Shown here one piece after another: positions 36,030-46,400 of a stretch of 64,000 nucleotides of DNA. The DNA is taken from positions 124,001 to 188,000 of the forward strand of contig CALJOM010000006.1 of the NCBI GenBank assembly GCA_937981765.1, given 5' to 3'. Both the position numbers and the translations under genes were made by a program. This DNA is from an uncultured Bacteroidales bacterium (GTDB lineage Bacteria; Bacteroidota; Bacteroidia; Bacteroidales; Salinivirgaceae). How positions within the stretch are numbered: position 1 is the first letter of the stretch; each line of letters opens with the position of its first letter. The notes beneath the pieces were generated by a model, which saw nothing but the letters and a program-made list of their open reading frames with translations, was not told the origin of the DNA and searched no databases.

Positions 36030-37124
36030 TTATCCCACTAGGGAATAATCCTGGTTACGTTGCATAGGTGTAAAACCGGCCAGTCGGATTGTAGCTATCA
36101 TTTCTTCTTTTGTCATAGAGAAGTTAGTACCAGCAGCCGAAACAACCTTTTCTTCAATCATTATTGATCCCATGTCGTTAGCTCCACCCCAAAGAGCAAC
36201 TTGGGCTGTTTCTTTTCCCACTGTTAGCCACGATGCCTGAATGTTTTGAATGTTTATCAGCCCAATACGGCTGATTGCAAGCAGGCGTAAATATTCCGAG
36301 CGTGTAACGGGTTGAATATTAGGATAATTCCGTTCAAGTTCGGTGCCCGATTTTTGAATTGGCCACGGTATAAAAGCCTTAAAACCAGGGCTGTCATTAG
36401 GTATTTTGGATTGTAGTTCTCTAATTTTTAATAAATGCTCGATGCGTTCTTCCAGGGTTTCCAAATGACCAAACACCATGGTTGCTGAGGTTAACATACC
36501 CAGGTTGTGGGCAATCCTCATAACTTCAAGCCACTGGTTGGCGGTGCATTTGTTTGGTGAAACCAGCTTCCTGACCCTGTCAACCAGAATTTCGGCTCCA
36601 GCACCAGGCAGACTGTCGAGCCCTGCATCCATTAAACGCTGTAACGTTTGTTCAATGCTTAATTTCGATTTTTTTGCAATAAAATGAACCTCCGGTGGGC
36701 CTAAGGCATGAAGTTTTAGGGTAGGAAACTCCTGTTTTAATGTTTTAAATAATTGTTCGTAATAGCTTATATCCCAATAGGGATTAAGTCCTCCTTGCAA
36801 AAGAACCTGATTTCCGCCCAACTGAAACAAATCCTGAATCTTTTCACGGTATTCATCCAATGTTGTTTCAAATGTGTCGGGACTCCCGGGTTTGCGGTGG
36901 AAATTACAGAACTTACAACCGCAAAAGCATCGGTTAGATATGTTAATGTTTCGGTCGATTATCCATGTTACAATTCCCGGCGTGGTTAATTTTGTCCGTA
37001 GGTTATGCGCTGTGGAGATCAATTCGCCTAAGGTTGCTTGTTGATAAAGAAATAAAAGTTCTTCGGCAGACAAAAAGTTAAGGTCTTCGACTTTTTTAAG
37101 TAAATCTTTAATTCTATGTTTCAT
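36030..37124 (-). CDS. mqnC: Cyclic dehypoxanthinyl futalosine synthase
   Basis: 364 residues, a radical-SAM enzyme of the futalosine pathway to menaquinone, which closes the dehypoxanthinyl futalosine ring. The cluster motif 'CFCGCKFC' at residues ~62-69 fits CX3CX2C. 'LLQGGLNPYWDISYYEQLF' and 'LHALGPPEVHFIA' are typical, as is 'AGLDSLPGAGAEILVDRVR' (the MqnC form of that loop). 'GVVSAAGTNFSMT'-like 'KVVSAAGTNFSM' closes the C-terminus. Its pathway partner mqnE is 5.7 kb away, on the same strand but separated by plus-strand genes; mqnA, mqnB and mqnD are not in the window. Confidence 0.93.
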   Translation of the reverse strand: MKHRIKDLLKKVEDLNFLSAEELLFLYQQATLGELISTAHNLRTKLTTPGIVTWIIDRNINISNRCFCGCKFCNFHRKPGSPDTFETTLDEYREKIQDLFQLGGNQVLLQGGLNPYWDISYYEQLFKTLKQEFPTLKLHALGPPEVHFIAKKSKLSIEQTLQRLMDAGLDSLPGAGAEILVDRVRKLVSPNKCTANQWLEVMRIAHNLGMLTSATMVFGHLETLEERIEHLLKIRELQSKIPNDSPGFKAFIPWPIQKSGTELERNYPNIQPVTRSEYLRLLAISRIGLINIQNIQASWLTVGKETAQVALWGGANDMGSIMIEEKVVSAAGTNFSMTKEEMIATIRLAGFTPMQRNQDYSLVG

Positions 37125-37197
37125 GCCGGAAAATTAGCTAACAAAATTAGCACTTGATTTGTTAAAATTTTGTACATTTACAAAAAAATATACGGCT

Positions 37198-38640
37198 ATG
37201 GCTAACTTAATTTTCAATCTGCGCGAGGAAAAACCTCAATTGGTAAATTCGGTGTTTATAATTGAGAGTTTCGATCAACTCAATAAAGAAATTTTTTCCG
37301 AACGCGAGCTCGATTATATTCTTCACCAGATAGAAAGCAAAAAGGAAATAATTTATCTTAATTACTACTACCATTGGAACTACATTGTGATAACCCAGCC
37401 TTCGGAGGATATCTACACGCGAATGCAAGAGTACAGAAAGTTGGGTTCAAAACTTTTTAAGCATGCCAGTGAGAACGAGGTTGACTTTGTTAATATTATC
37501 GATAACATGTCGGACCCTAATCTGGCAATTGCCTTTATAGAAGGATTAGCCTTATCGTCATATTCTTTCAATAAATATCGTACAGGGTTCAATAATAAAT
37601 CGCGTTTCACACGGATTAATTTATACAGCCCAAATATAACGCAACAAATGCTGGAAGAGGTAGAGGTGGTCATTGAGTCTACTTTCAAAGCCAGGGATTT
37701 GGTGAATGAGCCGGCATCAACATTGACTGCTACCAAATTGGCCGATGAAGCTATGAAAATAGGCTATGAGGTTGGCATTCAGGTGCAAGTGTTGCGTAAA
37801 AACGAAATTCAGCAGATAGGCATGGGAGGGCTTTTAGCTGTAAACAAAGGTAGTGTGGAACCTCCAACCTTTACCATTATGGAGTACCATCCCAAAACCC
37901 CAATAAATTCAAAACCTATCGTTTTGGTTGGTAAAGGGTTGGTATACGATTCAGGTGGTTATAGTCTTAAACCCACCGACAGTATGGACGATATGAAATG
38001 TGATATGGCTGGTGCTGCTGCTGTGATGAATGTTATTCGAGCTATGGCACGAATTGGTTATCCCCTGCATATTATTGGATTAATTCCATCCACTGACAAC
38101 CGAATAGGTCCCGATGCTTACGCTCCCGGAGACATCATCACTATGTATGACAAAAAAACAGTTGAGGTGCTTAACACCGATGCAGAAGGCCGCCTGATAC
38201 TTGCTGATGCGCTAAGTTATGCCAAACAATACAATCCGGAATTAACCATAACCTTGGCAACACTAACCGGCTCTGCAATACGTGCCATTGGGGAACGAGC
38301 TTCAGTTGCCATGGGGAATGCCGGCAACGACCTGTTACAGCAGTTGGAACTAAGTGGTTATAGAACATTTGAGCGGGTGGCAATTTTTCCGTTCTGGGAC
38401 GATTATGCAGAAGAGTTAAAGTCGGAGATAGCCGATTTAAAAAATGTAGGAGGGAAGTATGCTGGGGCAATAACTGCTGGGAAGTTTTTGGAAAAGTTTG
38501 CTCCTAAACCCTTAATTCACATTGATATAGCGGGGACTGCTTTTCTAAAAAAAGCAACAGAATTCGGTCCGTTTGGCGCTACCGGAGTAGGAGTACGACT
38601 CCTATTCGACTTCTTGAAAAACTTTAAACCGAAAAACTAA
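37198..38640 (+). CDS. Leucyl aminopeptidase (M17)
   Basis: About 480 residues from ATG 37198 (MANLIFNLREEKP). It releases N-terminal residues from peptides and needs two metal ions. The catalytic C-domain shows 'VGKGLVYDSGGYSLKP' (~242-257), 'DDMKCDMAGAAAVM' and the diagnostic 'NTDAEGRLILADAL' (~326-339). The N-domain is shorter and less conserved, as is normal. It diverges from mqnC, with 73 bp between starts, and precedes pdxA by 77 bp. Confidence 0.95.
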   Translation: MANLIFNLREEKPQLVNSVFIIESFDQLNKEIFSERELDYILHQIESKKEIIYLNYYYHWNYIVITQPSEDIYTRMQEYRKLGSKLFKHASENEVDFVNIIDNMSDPNLAIAFIEGLALSSYSFNKYRTGFNNKSRFTRINLYSPNITQQMLEEVEVVIESTFKARDLVNEPASTLTATKLADEAMKIGYEVGIQVQVLRKNEIQQIGMGGLLAVNKGSVEPPTFTIMEYHPKTPINSKPIVLVGKGLVYDSGGYSLKPTDSMDDMKCDMAGAAAVMNVIRAMARIGYPLHIIGLIPSTDNRIGPDAYAPGDIITMYDKKTVEVLNTDAEGRLILADALSYAKQYNPELTITLATLTGSAIRAIGERASVAMGNAGNDLLQQLELSGYRTFERVAIFPFWDDYAEELKSEIADLKNVGGKYAGAITAGKFLEKFAPKPLIHIDIAGTAFLKKATEFGPFGATGVGVRLLFDFLKNFKPKN

Positions 38641-38674
38641 CCCCGTCCAAGGGTAATATCCCTGAGAAAGTGTG

Positions 38675-38682
38675 TAACTTTG
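38675..38682 (+). promoter_or_regulatory. -7 element of pdxA
   Basis: TAACTTTG, an exact TAnnTTTG match 35 bp before ATG 38718. No -33 element is obvious at 19 bases, so this is partial evidence of a separate promoter for the pdxA group. Confidence 0.45.
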
Positions 38683-38717
38683 CAACAGAACTAACTGTTG
38701 TATAAAATTCAATTCTT

Positions 38718-39821
38718 ATGAGTAAGAAACCAATAATCGGATTAACACAAGGTGATATAAATGGAATTGGCTACGAGTTAATTATAAAATCGTTAATGCA
38801 TCCTTACCTATACGAACTATGTACTCCGGTGTTATATGGGAGTCCTAAGGTAGCTGCGTATCATCGTAAGGCATTGGAGATAAATAACTTTAGCTTTGTA
38901 ACAATTCGTGATATTGATGCTGTACTACCCGGGAAACCCAATCTAATTAACGTGTTGGATGATAATGTTCGGGTAGAATTGGGCAAACCAACCCTGGATA
39001 GCGGACAAGCTGCCATTCGGTCGCTAGATGCAGCGGTGGATGATCTTCGCATGGGAAAATTAGATGCCCTTGTTACGGCTCCTATAAGCAAAAAAAATGT
39101 TGAAGAAGCAGGATTTGCTTACCCGGGACATACTGAATACTTTCAGAATAGGTTCAACGCAAAAGAAACTATCATGGTGATGGTTTCCGATGTGGTTCGT
39201 GTTGGAATTGTAACCGGACATATTCCCTTAAAAGAGGTGCCTAAAGTGATTACTACGGATCTAATTCTGAGTAAACTCGAGATTTTTAATAAATCGATGA
39301 TACAAGATTTTGGAATTGTTCGACCACACATTGCTGTATTAGGAATGAATCCTCATGCGGGAGAGCAAGGCATGCTTGGCACTGAAGAGATAGAAATAAT
39401 TGTTCCAGCCATTAATCGTGCCCGGGAACAAGGAATAATTGCCGTTGGACCATTTCCTGCTGATGGATTTTTTGGTGCCGGAAATTTCTCAAAGTTCGAT
39501 GGTATTTTAGCTATGTATCACGACCAAGGGCTTATTCCCTTTAAAACAATTGAACCCAGCGGTGTAAATTATACTGCCGGCTTATCATTTGTAAGAACCT
39601 CTCCTGCACACGGAACAGCTTTTGATATCACCGGAAAAAACCTTGGAAATGAGGCTTCGTTTCTCAACGCTATTTATACAGCCGTTGAGATTGTAAAGAA
39701 TAGATCAGTATATCGTGAAATATCGGCCAATCCTCTTCAAAAGCAATCTCTCGGACAGGAAGTTACAGAAGATTTATACATCGATCAGATTGCTCCCGGA
39801 GAGGAAGAGCCAATTCTGTAA
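38718..39821 (+). CDS. pdxA: 4-hydroxythreonine-4-phosphate dehydrogenase
   Basis: 367 residues. It oxidises 4-phosphohydroxy-L-threonine on the DXP-dependent route to pyridoxal phosphate. The start 'KPIIGLTQGDINGIGYELIIK' and the metal-binding His residues in 'YPGHTEYF' (~135), 'NPHAGEQG' (~211) and 'MYHDQGLIPFK' (~266) are all present, so it should be active. Slightly longer than E. coli PdxA (329), mainly at the C-terminus. It is followed by the response regulator after 11 bp. Confidence 0.95.
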   Translation: MSKKPIIGLTQGDINGIGYELIIKSLMHPYLYELCTPVLYGSPKVAAYHRKALEINNFSFVTIRDIDAVLPGKPNLINVLDDNVRVELGKPTLDSGQAAIRSLDAAVDDLRMGKLDALVTAPISKKNVEEAGFAYPGHTEYFQNRFNAKETIMVMVSDVVRVGIVTGHIPLKEVPKVITTDLILSKLEIFNKSMIQDFGIVRPHIAVLGMNPHAGEQGMLGTEEIEIIVPAINRAREQGIIAVGPFPADGFFGAGNFSKFDGILAMYHDQGLIPFKTIEPSGVNYTAGLSFVRTSPAHGTAFDITGKNLGNEASFLNAIYTAVEIVKNRSVYREISANPLQKQSLGQEVTEDLYIDQIAPGEEEPIL

Positions 39822-39832
39822 ACCTCAAAGCC

Positions 39833-40249
39833 ATGAATGCAAATCAAGAGTTTGAAGGTACTCCTTATCAGTGGAAAGAAAAAACTATTCTGATTACTGA
39901 GGATGTTGACGTGAATTTCCTTTTTCTTGAAAAGATTTTGTCGGCTACAGGAGCCTCTATAATTCGCTCTCTAGATGGAGAAAACGCAATAGAAACCATA
40001 AAAAATAATCCTGCAATTTCGTTAGTATTAATGGATATTTACATGCCGGGAATCGATGGTTTTGAAGCAACTAAGAGAATTAAACAAATAAGACCTGAAT
40101 TACCTGTTATTATTCAAACCATTCAAAATCTTGAAACCGGAAGAGAATTGAGTCTTGAATCGGGAGCCGATGGATTTGTTCAGAAACCGCTGAACATTAG
40201 CAAATTGCTTTCAATTATAGATCGGTTTATCTCCGGCAAACAGAGGTAG
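39833..40249 (+). CDS. Single-domain response regulator (receiver only)
   Basis: 138 residues: a short N-terminal extension, then one CheY-like receiver. The acidic pocket is 'LITEDVDVN' and the phospho-acceptor Asp lies in 'LVLMDIYMPGIDGFEA' at ~67. The switch Thr is in 'VIIQTIQN' and the conserved Lys in 'VQKPLN' at ~117, so it can be phosphorylated. There is no output domain; it may act by protein contact or as a relay for hybrid kinases. It begins 11 bp after pdxA and is followed by the TPR gene after 58 bp; no kinase is nearby. Confidence 0.9.
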   Translation: MNANQEFEGTPYQWKEKTILITEDVDVNFLFLEKILSATGASIIRSLDGENAIETIKNNPAISLVLMDIYMPGIDGFEATKRIKQIRPELPVIIQTIQNLETGRELSLESGADGFVQKPLNISKLLSIIDRFISGKQR

Positions 40250-40307
40250 CGAGAAAATTAGCTCAAAGAAGCTGTCTGATTTCTGCAAACTACGTTCACA
40301 AGATAGT

Positions 40308-41738
40308 ATGAAAATTGCCTGTCAACACTTAATTATAATGTTTGTAATACAGTGTCGGGCATTAACTCTTTCTGCACAAGCAACAGTAAAGAAAACTACG
40401 GTGCAGTGGAAATATCCTCCGGAAATTGAACAAAGAGTTTCCAGAATATTAAATTTCGAAGAACCTGTTCCAATCTCCTTTTCAAACATATCCGCCAATA
40501 AGTATGTAAAGCCGGTTGATATTATTCCCGAAAGCCTTCAGCTAGTGCTAACCTCTTTTTTGATTGGCACTAAGGAAATTATACAACAGGCAGATAAACG
40601 AAATGAGGAACTTTTCTCACAGCTAGAAAGTATTAGGAATCGATCAGCAGAATGGTATTTTGTTTACATACGGTTACTTATGAACCGTACAATTTTAAAA
40701 GCCTCTCAGGAAAGTTATTTTCAAAGTGTTTATTCTTTTTATAAAACGGTTACGGCCATTAGCGAAGCAATAGAGAAGTTCCCTTCCTTTGCTCCGCTTC
40801 ATACCATAGGAAAAATTAATAACCAAATTTATGGCCTTCTAACGGACTTCGATCCCAAGATTCGATATCTACTTCCCTCTCCATTGAGCATTGATGAGGG
40901 ACTCAGGGTGCAATACTGGTCAACGGCTGAAACTCCCCTGTGGTTATCAATCTCTTTGATGGTTAGTTCCGGCAACAACGATACAGTAAATATTCCAACC
41001 ACCTATGCTTCACAAGCTGAGAAAGTTTTAGTAGTTTCGGCCCTCCTTAGCAATAAGAATTCGGAGACGGTTCTGAGCATACTAGCAAGAGACGGAAATT
41101 CGCCTATGGATTTTTTTTACAAAGGGTGGGCCCTTTTAACCATAGGAAAATATTCGGAGGCAGAGCGTGAGTTCAAAAACCACTTAAGCCTGTCGAAACC
41201 ATATATTCACAAACGAGCCGCAATATTGGGACTTTACTACATTGATGTAATTGCCAACAATGGAGCAAATTGTAAGGCACTTCTTGAATCCATGGAAAAC
41301 TATCCTTCAACGATTGCTTATCGTGACCAAGTGGCTCAACGGGAGATACAGAAAGAACATCATCCAATACTGCTAAAAGCACGGCTCCTGTCCGACGCCA
41401 ATCAATGGGGTAAAGCTTTGGAAGTGTTGCAAGCGTTTAATCCGGATGGGGTTCCGGCCAATTTTAAAATAGAGTTTTATTACCGACAGGGACGTTCCCA
41501 ATTCTTTTTAAAAAAATATAACGAAGCGCTAGCAGCATACTCTACCGTCTTATCGCCTAAATTGCCCGATGTAAGCTATTTTAAGGCACAAGCAGCATTC
41601 GACCGAGGGAAAATTTATGAGGAATTGCGCCAGCGCGAAAAAGCCAAAGCAGCTTATAGTCAAAGTATCGAACTGGCTAAAAAAAGCAAACGCCCCGATA
41701 TTGAACGCTCAGCAAGGATAGCTCTTAATAGACTTTAG
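40308..41738 (+). CDS. Exported TPR-repeat protein
   Basis: 476 residues. The N-terminus looks like a signal peptide (IIMFVIQCRALTLSAQ). The body is helical with TPR units most evident near residues 265-295 ('FFYKGWALLTIGKYSEAEREFKNHL') and in the last ~110 residues ('RQGRSQFFLKKYNEALAAYSTVL', 'AAFDRGKIYEELRQREKAKAAYSQSI'). TPRs bind other proteins; the partner is unknown. It is downstream of the response regulator in the same orientation, so a link is possible but unproven. It converges on mqnE. Confidence 0.8.
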   Translation: MKIACQHLIIMFVIQCRALTLSAQATVKKTTVQWKYPPEIEQRVSRILNFEEPVPISFSNISANKYVKPVDIIPESLQLVLTSFLIGTKEIIQQADKRNEELFSQLESIRNRSAEWYFVYIRLLMNRTILKASQESYFQSVYSFYKTVTAISEAIEKFPSFAPLHTIGKINNQIYGLLTDFDPKIRYLLPSPLSIDEGLRVQYWSTAETPLWLSISLMVSSGNNDTVNIPTTYASQAEKVLVVSALLSNKNSETVLSILARDGNSPMDFFYKGWALLTIGKYSEAEREFKNHLSLSKPYIHKRAAILGLYYIDVIANNGANCKALLESMENYPSTIAYRDQVAQREIQKEHHPILLKARLLSDANQWGKALEVLQAFNPDGVPANFKIEFYYRQGRSQFFLKKYNEALAAYSTVLSPKLPDVSYFKAQAAFDRGKIYEELRQREKAKAAYSQSIELAKKSKRPDIERSARIALNRL

Positions 41739-41752
41739 TAGTCGAGAAATAG

Positions 41753-42826
41753 TTAATATCGCCTAATTTCTCGATAATTACTGTCGCGCTCAACCGGAAT
41801 TTTGTTTTCACGGCGAATGGCATCAACAAGTTGTTCGGCCGTTAATCCGAATTTTCCAATGTTCCCGGTATTTTGATAGATGCCCGTAGATTGTGATATT
41901 GTTCCATCTAGGTCGTCGGCACCAAAACTTAACAACAGTAACGCATTTTCAAAGCCGAGCATTGGCCAATAGGCTTTTATATGGGGGATATTGTCGAGAA
42001 AAATTCGGGAAATGGCAAACATTCGCAAATCATCTATCAAAGGGACTTCGGATTTAATTCCCAACGAATTTGCTGAAAGTTTATATTTCAGCGGAATGAA
42101 GGCGTTGAATCCATGAGTTTCATCCTGTAATTGTCGGATTTGTACCAGGTGGTCGATTCTGTCTTCGGGCGATTCGATATGCCCATACAGTATTGTTGCA
42201 TTGGTAGGTAGTCCCAAACGATGAGCCGTTTTATGCACCAACAGCCATTCTTCACCGCTCAGCTTCTCCGGGCAGATAACTCGGCGAATTTCTGGCTTAA
42301 AAATTTCGGCACCACCGCCGGCTAAAGATTGTAGCCCGCTGTCTTTAAGTTTTTGTAATACATCAGCATAATTTGACGGTTTGTTGCCGCACAAAAAATG
42401 TATTTCTTCAGCGGTTAAGCCTTTCCGAAACAGCAGTGGAAAATGTTTGGAAATAGCTTGAAACAAATTAAGATAATAGTTTAGGTCTAATTCAGTATTT
42501 AATCCACCAACAATGTGAACTTCCGAAATATCGCCTGCATTGGCAATGCGTTCCAACACTTCCGCCTCGGAAAGTGTGTAACTACCAAATTCTTCCTTCG
42601 ATTTGCGATAAGAGCAAAATCTACACCGATTTCTGCAAATATTGGTTGGCTCAATATGGATATTACGGATAAAATTTACTATGTTGTCATTGAGGCGTTG
42701 TCGTATTGAATCGGCTAAAACGGCCAATTCGCCTATTGTTGCGTTATGATAAAGATGTAACGCCTCTTCGGTAGAAATTCGAACCCCTGCTATAACTTTC
42801 GAATGAATATCCCCGATGGAAGTCAT
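41753..42826 (-). CDS. mqnE: Aminodeoxyfutalosine synthase
   Basis: 357 residues, radical-SAM enzyme that joins 3-[(1-carboxyvinyl)oxy]benzoate to adenosyl radical, giving aminofutalosine for menaquinone. 'NICRNRCRFCSY' at ~63-74 provides CX3CX2C. Other signs are 'EVHIVGGLNTELDLNYYLNLF', 'GLQSLAGGGAEIFKPEIRRVICPEKLS' and 'NIPHIKAYWPMLGFENALLLLSFGADDLDGT', the MqnE pattern. It differs from the neighbouring mqnC by the 'GGGAEIF' loop and these C-terminal motifs. The gene is a single minus-strand unit with no obvious operon partner. Confidence 0.93.
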   Translation of the reverse strand: MTSIGDIHSKVIAGVRISTEEALHLYHNATIGELAVLADSIRQRLNDNIVNFIRNIHIEPTNICRNRCRFCSYRKSKEEFGSYTLSEAEVLERIANAGDISEVHIVGGLNTELDLNYYLNLFQAISKHFPLLFRKGLTAEEIHFLCGNKPSNYADVLQKLKDSGLQSLAGGGAEIFKPEIRRVICPEKLSGEEWLLVHKTAHRLGLPTNATILYGHIESPEDRIDHLVQIRQLQDETHGFNAFIPLKYKLSANSLGIKSEVPLIDDLRMFAISRIFLDNIPHIKAYWPMLGFENALLLLSFGADDLDGTISQSTGIYQNTGNIGKFGLTAEQLVDAIRRENKIPVERDSNYREIRRY

Positions 42827-42910
42827 AGATAAGTATTAATTTTTCTTAAAATAAAAAGGTAGAAACACCATTATGGCATATCTACCTTTACACTCTCTCC
42901 AAACAAAAGC

Positions 42911-43069
42911 CTATGCTTTATGACGCAATTCGTCTGAGACGGTTAATTTTTTGCGACCCTTAGCGCGACGACGGGCTAAAATTTTTCTTCCGGCAGCAGT
43001 TGCCATTCTTTCGCGGAACCCATGCTTATTTCTTCTCTTGCGCAATGATGGTTGGAATGTCCTTTTCAT
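42911..43069 (-). CDS. rpmH: Ribosomal protein bL34
   Basis: A 52-residue basic protein ([18 protein letters not shown], ending SDELRHKA) that matches bL34, including '[24 protein letters not shown]'. It is short, which is why it is easily missed. A -7 box TATCTTTG is at 43128-43135. The 360-bp gap 43070-43429 between rpmH and ileS holds this and the ileS promoter and nothing else that I can support. Confidence 0.95.
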   Translation of the reverse strand: MKRTFQPSLRKRRNKHGFRERMATAAGRKILARRRAKGRKKLTVSDELRHKA

Positions 43070-43127
43070 CTGAGTATAATTTTCTTGTTAATATTGAGCT
43101 AATTATGGCTGCCCTATTTTCGGACTG

Positions 43128-43135
43128 CAAAGATA
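43128..43135 (-). promoter_or_regulatory. -7 element of rpmH
   Basis: TATCTTTG on the minus strand, about 59 bp before the rpmH ATG, an exact TAnnTTTG match. The -33 element is not evident. Confidence 0.45.
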
Positions 43136-43359
43136 ACGCTTTTTTTAATCGTAGCCACATTTTTTAATCTATATTTTGTGAAAATTAGGGTTTTGACATG
43201 TAAGTGTCATATAATGAGACCGATATGCCGGAATAACAAAAGCGTTATCCTCTCCACCATATCGAGATCATCTTACCATTTAATTAAAATTTATTTTAAA
43301 AACCTTGCTACGAAGCCGGATTTTAAAATCGGTTGATAGGATTATTTCCCGGCGGGTAA

Positions 43360-43389
43360 TTGTTAATCGAAATGAAATGCCTATATTTG
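43360..43389 (+). promoter_or_regulatory. ileS promoter
   Basis: -33 TTG (43360-43362), 19-base spacer, and -7 TATATTTG (43382-43389). The predicted start near 43396 gives a ~34-base leader to ATG 43430. Confidence 0.7.
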
Positions 43390-43429
43390 CCAAATTTTTT
43401 ACGGGAAAGTTTTGATAAACAACGACATT

Positions 43430-46400
43430 ATGACAAAACGATACAAGGAGTACAAGCAACTAAACCTGTCGCAGATCAATAAAGAGGTATTGAATTCGTG
43501 GGATAGTGAGCATACCTTTGAGCAAAGCCTTAAAACACGTGAAGGAAATCCATCGTTTATTTTCTATGAAGGTCCTCCTTCGGCTAATGGAATTCCTGGA
43601 ATTCACCACGTAATGGCTCGAACTCTTAAGGATATTTTCTGTCGATACAAAACTATGCAGGGCTATCGGGTAGACCGCAAAGCCGGGTGGGATACTCATG
43701 GCCTTCCGGTTGAACTTGGGGTAGAGAAAGCTCTTGGAATCACGAAAGAAGATATCGGCAAAACTATTTCTATAGAGGAATATAACAGGCATTGCCGAAC
43801 AGATGTTATGCGGTATACCGATAAATGGGAGGAACTAACCCGAATTATGGGATACTGGATTGATATGAACGACCCATACATCACCTACGATAATCGGTAT
43901 ATCGAGTCGCTGTGGTTTTTGCTCAAGGAACTTTATAACAAAGGATTGCTTTACAAAGGTAAAACCATACAACCGTATTCTCCGGCTGCCGGTACCGGAT
44001 TAAGTACTCACGAATTGAACCAGCCCGGTTGCTATCGCGACATAAAAGATACAACTGTGGTTGCCCAATTTAAAGTAATCCCTAATCAAAAATCAAAACT
44101 GTTGATGGATATCACAGACACTGCTGTTTATATTCTGGCCTGGACAACCACACCCTGGACACTTCCTTCAAACACAGCTTTGGCTGTTGGTCCAAACATT
44201 GAGTATCTTTTAGTTAAAACATTTAATCCTTACAATGGAACTCCGATATCGGTGGTTTTGGCTTCCGATCGAATGCCGGCCTATTTTAATGAGGAAAACC
44301 AAGAGCTTCCGATGGAAGGCTATACTGCTGGAGATAAAAAGCTACCGTTCAGAATCGTAGGCCGATTTAAAGGAAAAGATCTCGAAGGAATTCAATACGA
44401 GCAGCTAGTACCTTGGATAAAACCCGAAGGAAGAGCCTTTGAGGTTATTACCGGCGATTTTGTAACAACCGAAGATGGAACAGGAGTCGTTCATATAGCT
44501 CCAACTTTTGGTGCCGACGACGATAAAGTTGCTAAACAGCACGGAATATCGCCCCTGATTTTGCGGGATAAAAATAAAAATTCCGAACCAATGGTAGACA
44601 AACGTGGCCGATTCTACACCATTGAAGATCTAGACCCCGAATTTGTTCAGAAATACGTTAATGTTCAACTATATAAGGAGTATGCCGGCCGCTATGTTAA
44701 AAACGAATACGACCCGACATGGGATGGTAAAAACGAGGTAACGTTAGATGTAGACCTCAGTGTTATGCTCAAGAAGGAAAATAAAGCATTCCGTATTGAA
44801 AAACATGTTCACAACTATCCCCATTGTTGGAGAACCGACAAGCCTATTCTCTATTATCCGCTCGACTCTTGGTTTATCCGAACCACAGCTGTTAAAGAAA
44901 GGATGATAGAACTAAATAAAACCATCAATTGGAAACCACAGTCGACCGGTGAAGGACGTTTTGGGAAATGGCTCGAAAACCTAGTTGACTGGAACTTGTC
45001 GCGTTCGCGTTATTGGGGAACTCCTCTTCCTATATGGGTATCGGCCGACAAAACAGAAAAAATCTGTATTGGATCGATGGAAGAACTCATGGCGGAAATT
45101 GAAAAAGCAGTTGCTGCCGGTGTTATGAAAGAAAATCCGTTTAAAGGATTTGAGGTAGGCAACTACTCCAAAGAAAATTACGAAAAAATCGATCTTCATC
45201 GCCCCTATGTAGACGAAATAGTTCTGGTAAGTCCTTCTGGAAAGGCAATGTATCGTGAACCTGACCTTATCGATGTTTGGTTCGATTCGGGAGCAATGCC
45301 TTATGCTCAGTGGCACTACCCGTTTGAAAATAAAGATCAGTTTCCAAATCTTTTCCCGGCCGACTTTATTGCCGAGGGCGTAGATCAAACCCGTGGATGG
45401 TTCTTTACCCTTCACGCAATATCCACCATGATAAGCGATTCTATATCGTTTAAAAACATAATAAGCAACGGTCTGGTACTCGACAAGAATGGCAACAAGA
45501 TGTCAAAAAGGCTTGGTAATGCTGTTGATCCCTTCGAAGTTATCGAAACCTACGGAGCCGACCCGTTGCGCTGGTATATGATAACCAATTCCCAACCGTG
45601 GGATAACCTGAAGTTCGATATTGAAGGAGTAGGAGAGGTTTCGCGTAAGTTTTTCGGAACTCTTTACAACACCTATGCCTTTTTTGCTCTCTACGCGAAC
45701 GTTGATGGCTTTAACGATGTAACCCATCAAATACCCGTAGCGGAGCGGCCAGAGATTGATCGCTGGATACTTAGCGAACTCAACAGCTTGATTGCCGAAG
45801 TTATAGAAATGTACGATTCTTACGAGCCAACCCGTGCCGGGCGATTAATTGCCCATTTTGTGGATGAACATCTCAGCAATTGGTATGTGCGTCTTAACCG
45901 CAAGCGTTTCTGGGGCGGCGAATATAACACCGACAAAATAGCTGCATATCAAACCCTTTATACCTGCCTGAAAGTAGTAGCTCAGCTTGCGGCGCCAATA
46001 GCACCATTCTTTATGGATAGACTTTACAGAGACCTTACTGAAGGCACAGGCGAAGATAATCGCAGCGTGCACCTTTCCTATATGCCGAAGCCTGACAAGA
46101 CCTTAATCGATACCGATCTTGAGCGAAAAATGAAGTTAGCTCAGCGCATATCCTCCATGATTTTAGGATTGCGTAGAAAAGTGAACATCAAAGTTCGTCA
46201 GCCACTTCAAAAAATTATGATACCCGTACTCGACGAGCAAATGAAGAACGACATTGAACAAATGATGTCGATAATCCTGACCGAAGTAAACATAAAAGAG
46301 ATAGAGTTTATTACCGATACAAGTAACATTCTGATAAAGAGAATCAAGCCCAACTATAAAACACTTGGGCCCCGTTTCGGTAAGCAAATGAAGGAGGTTG

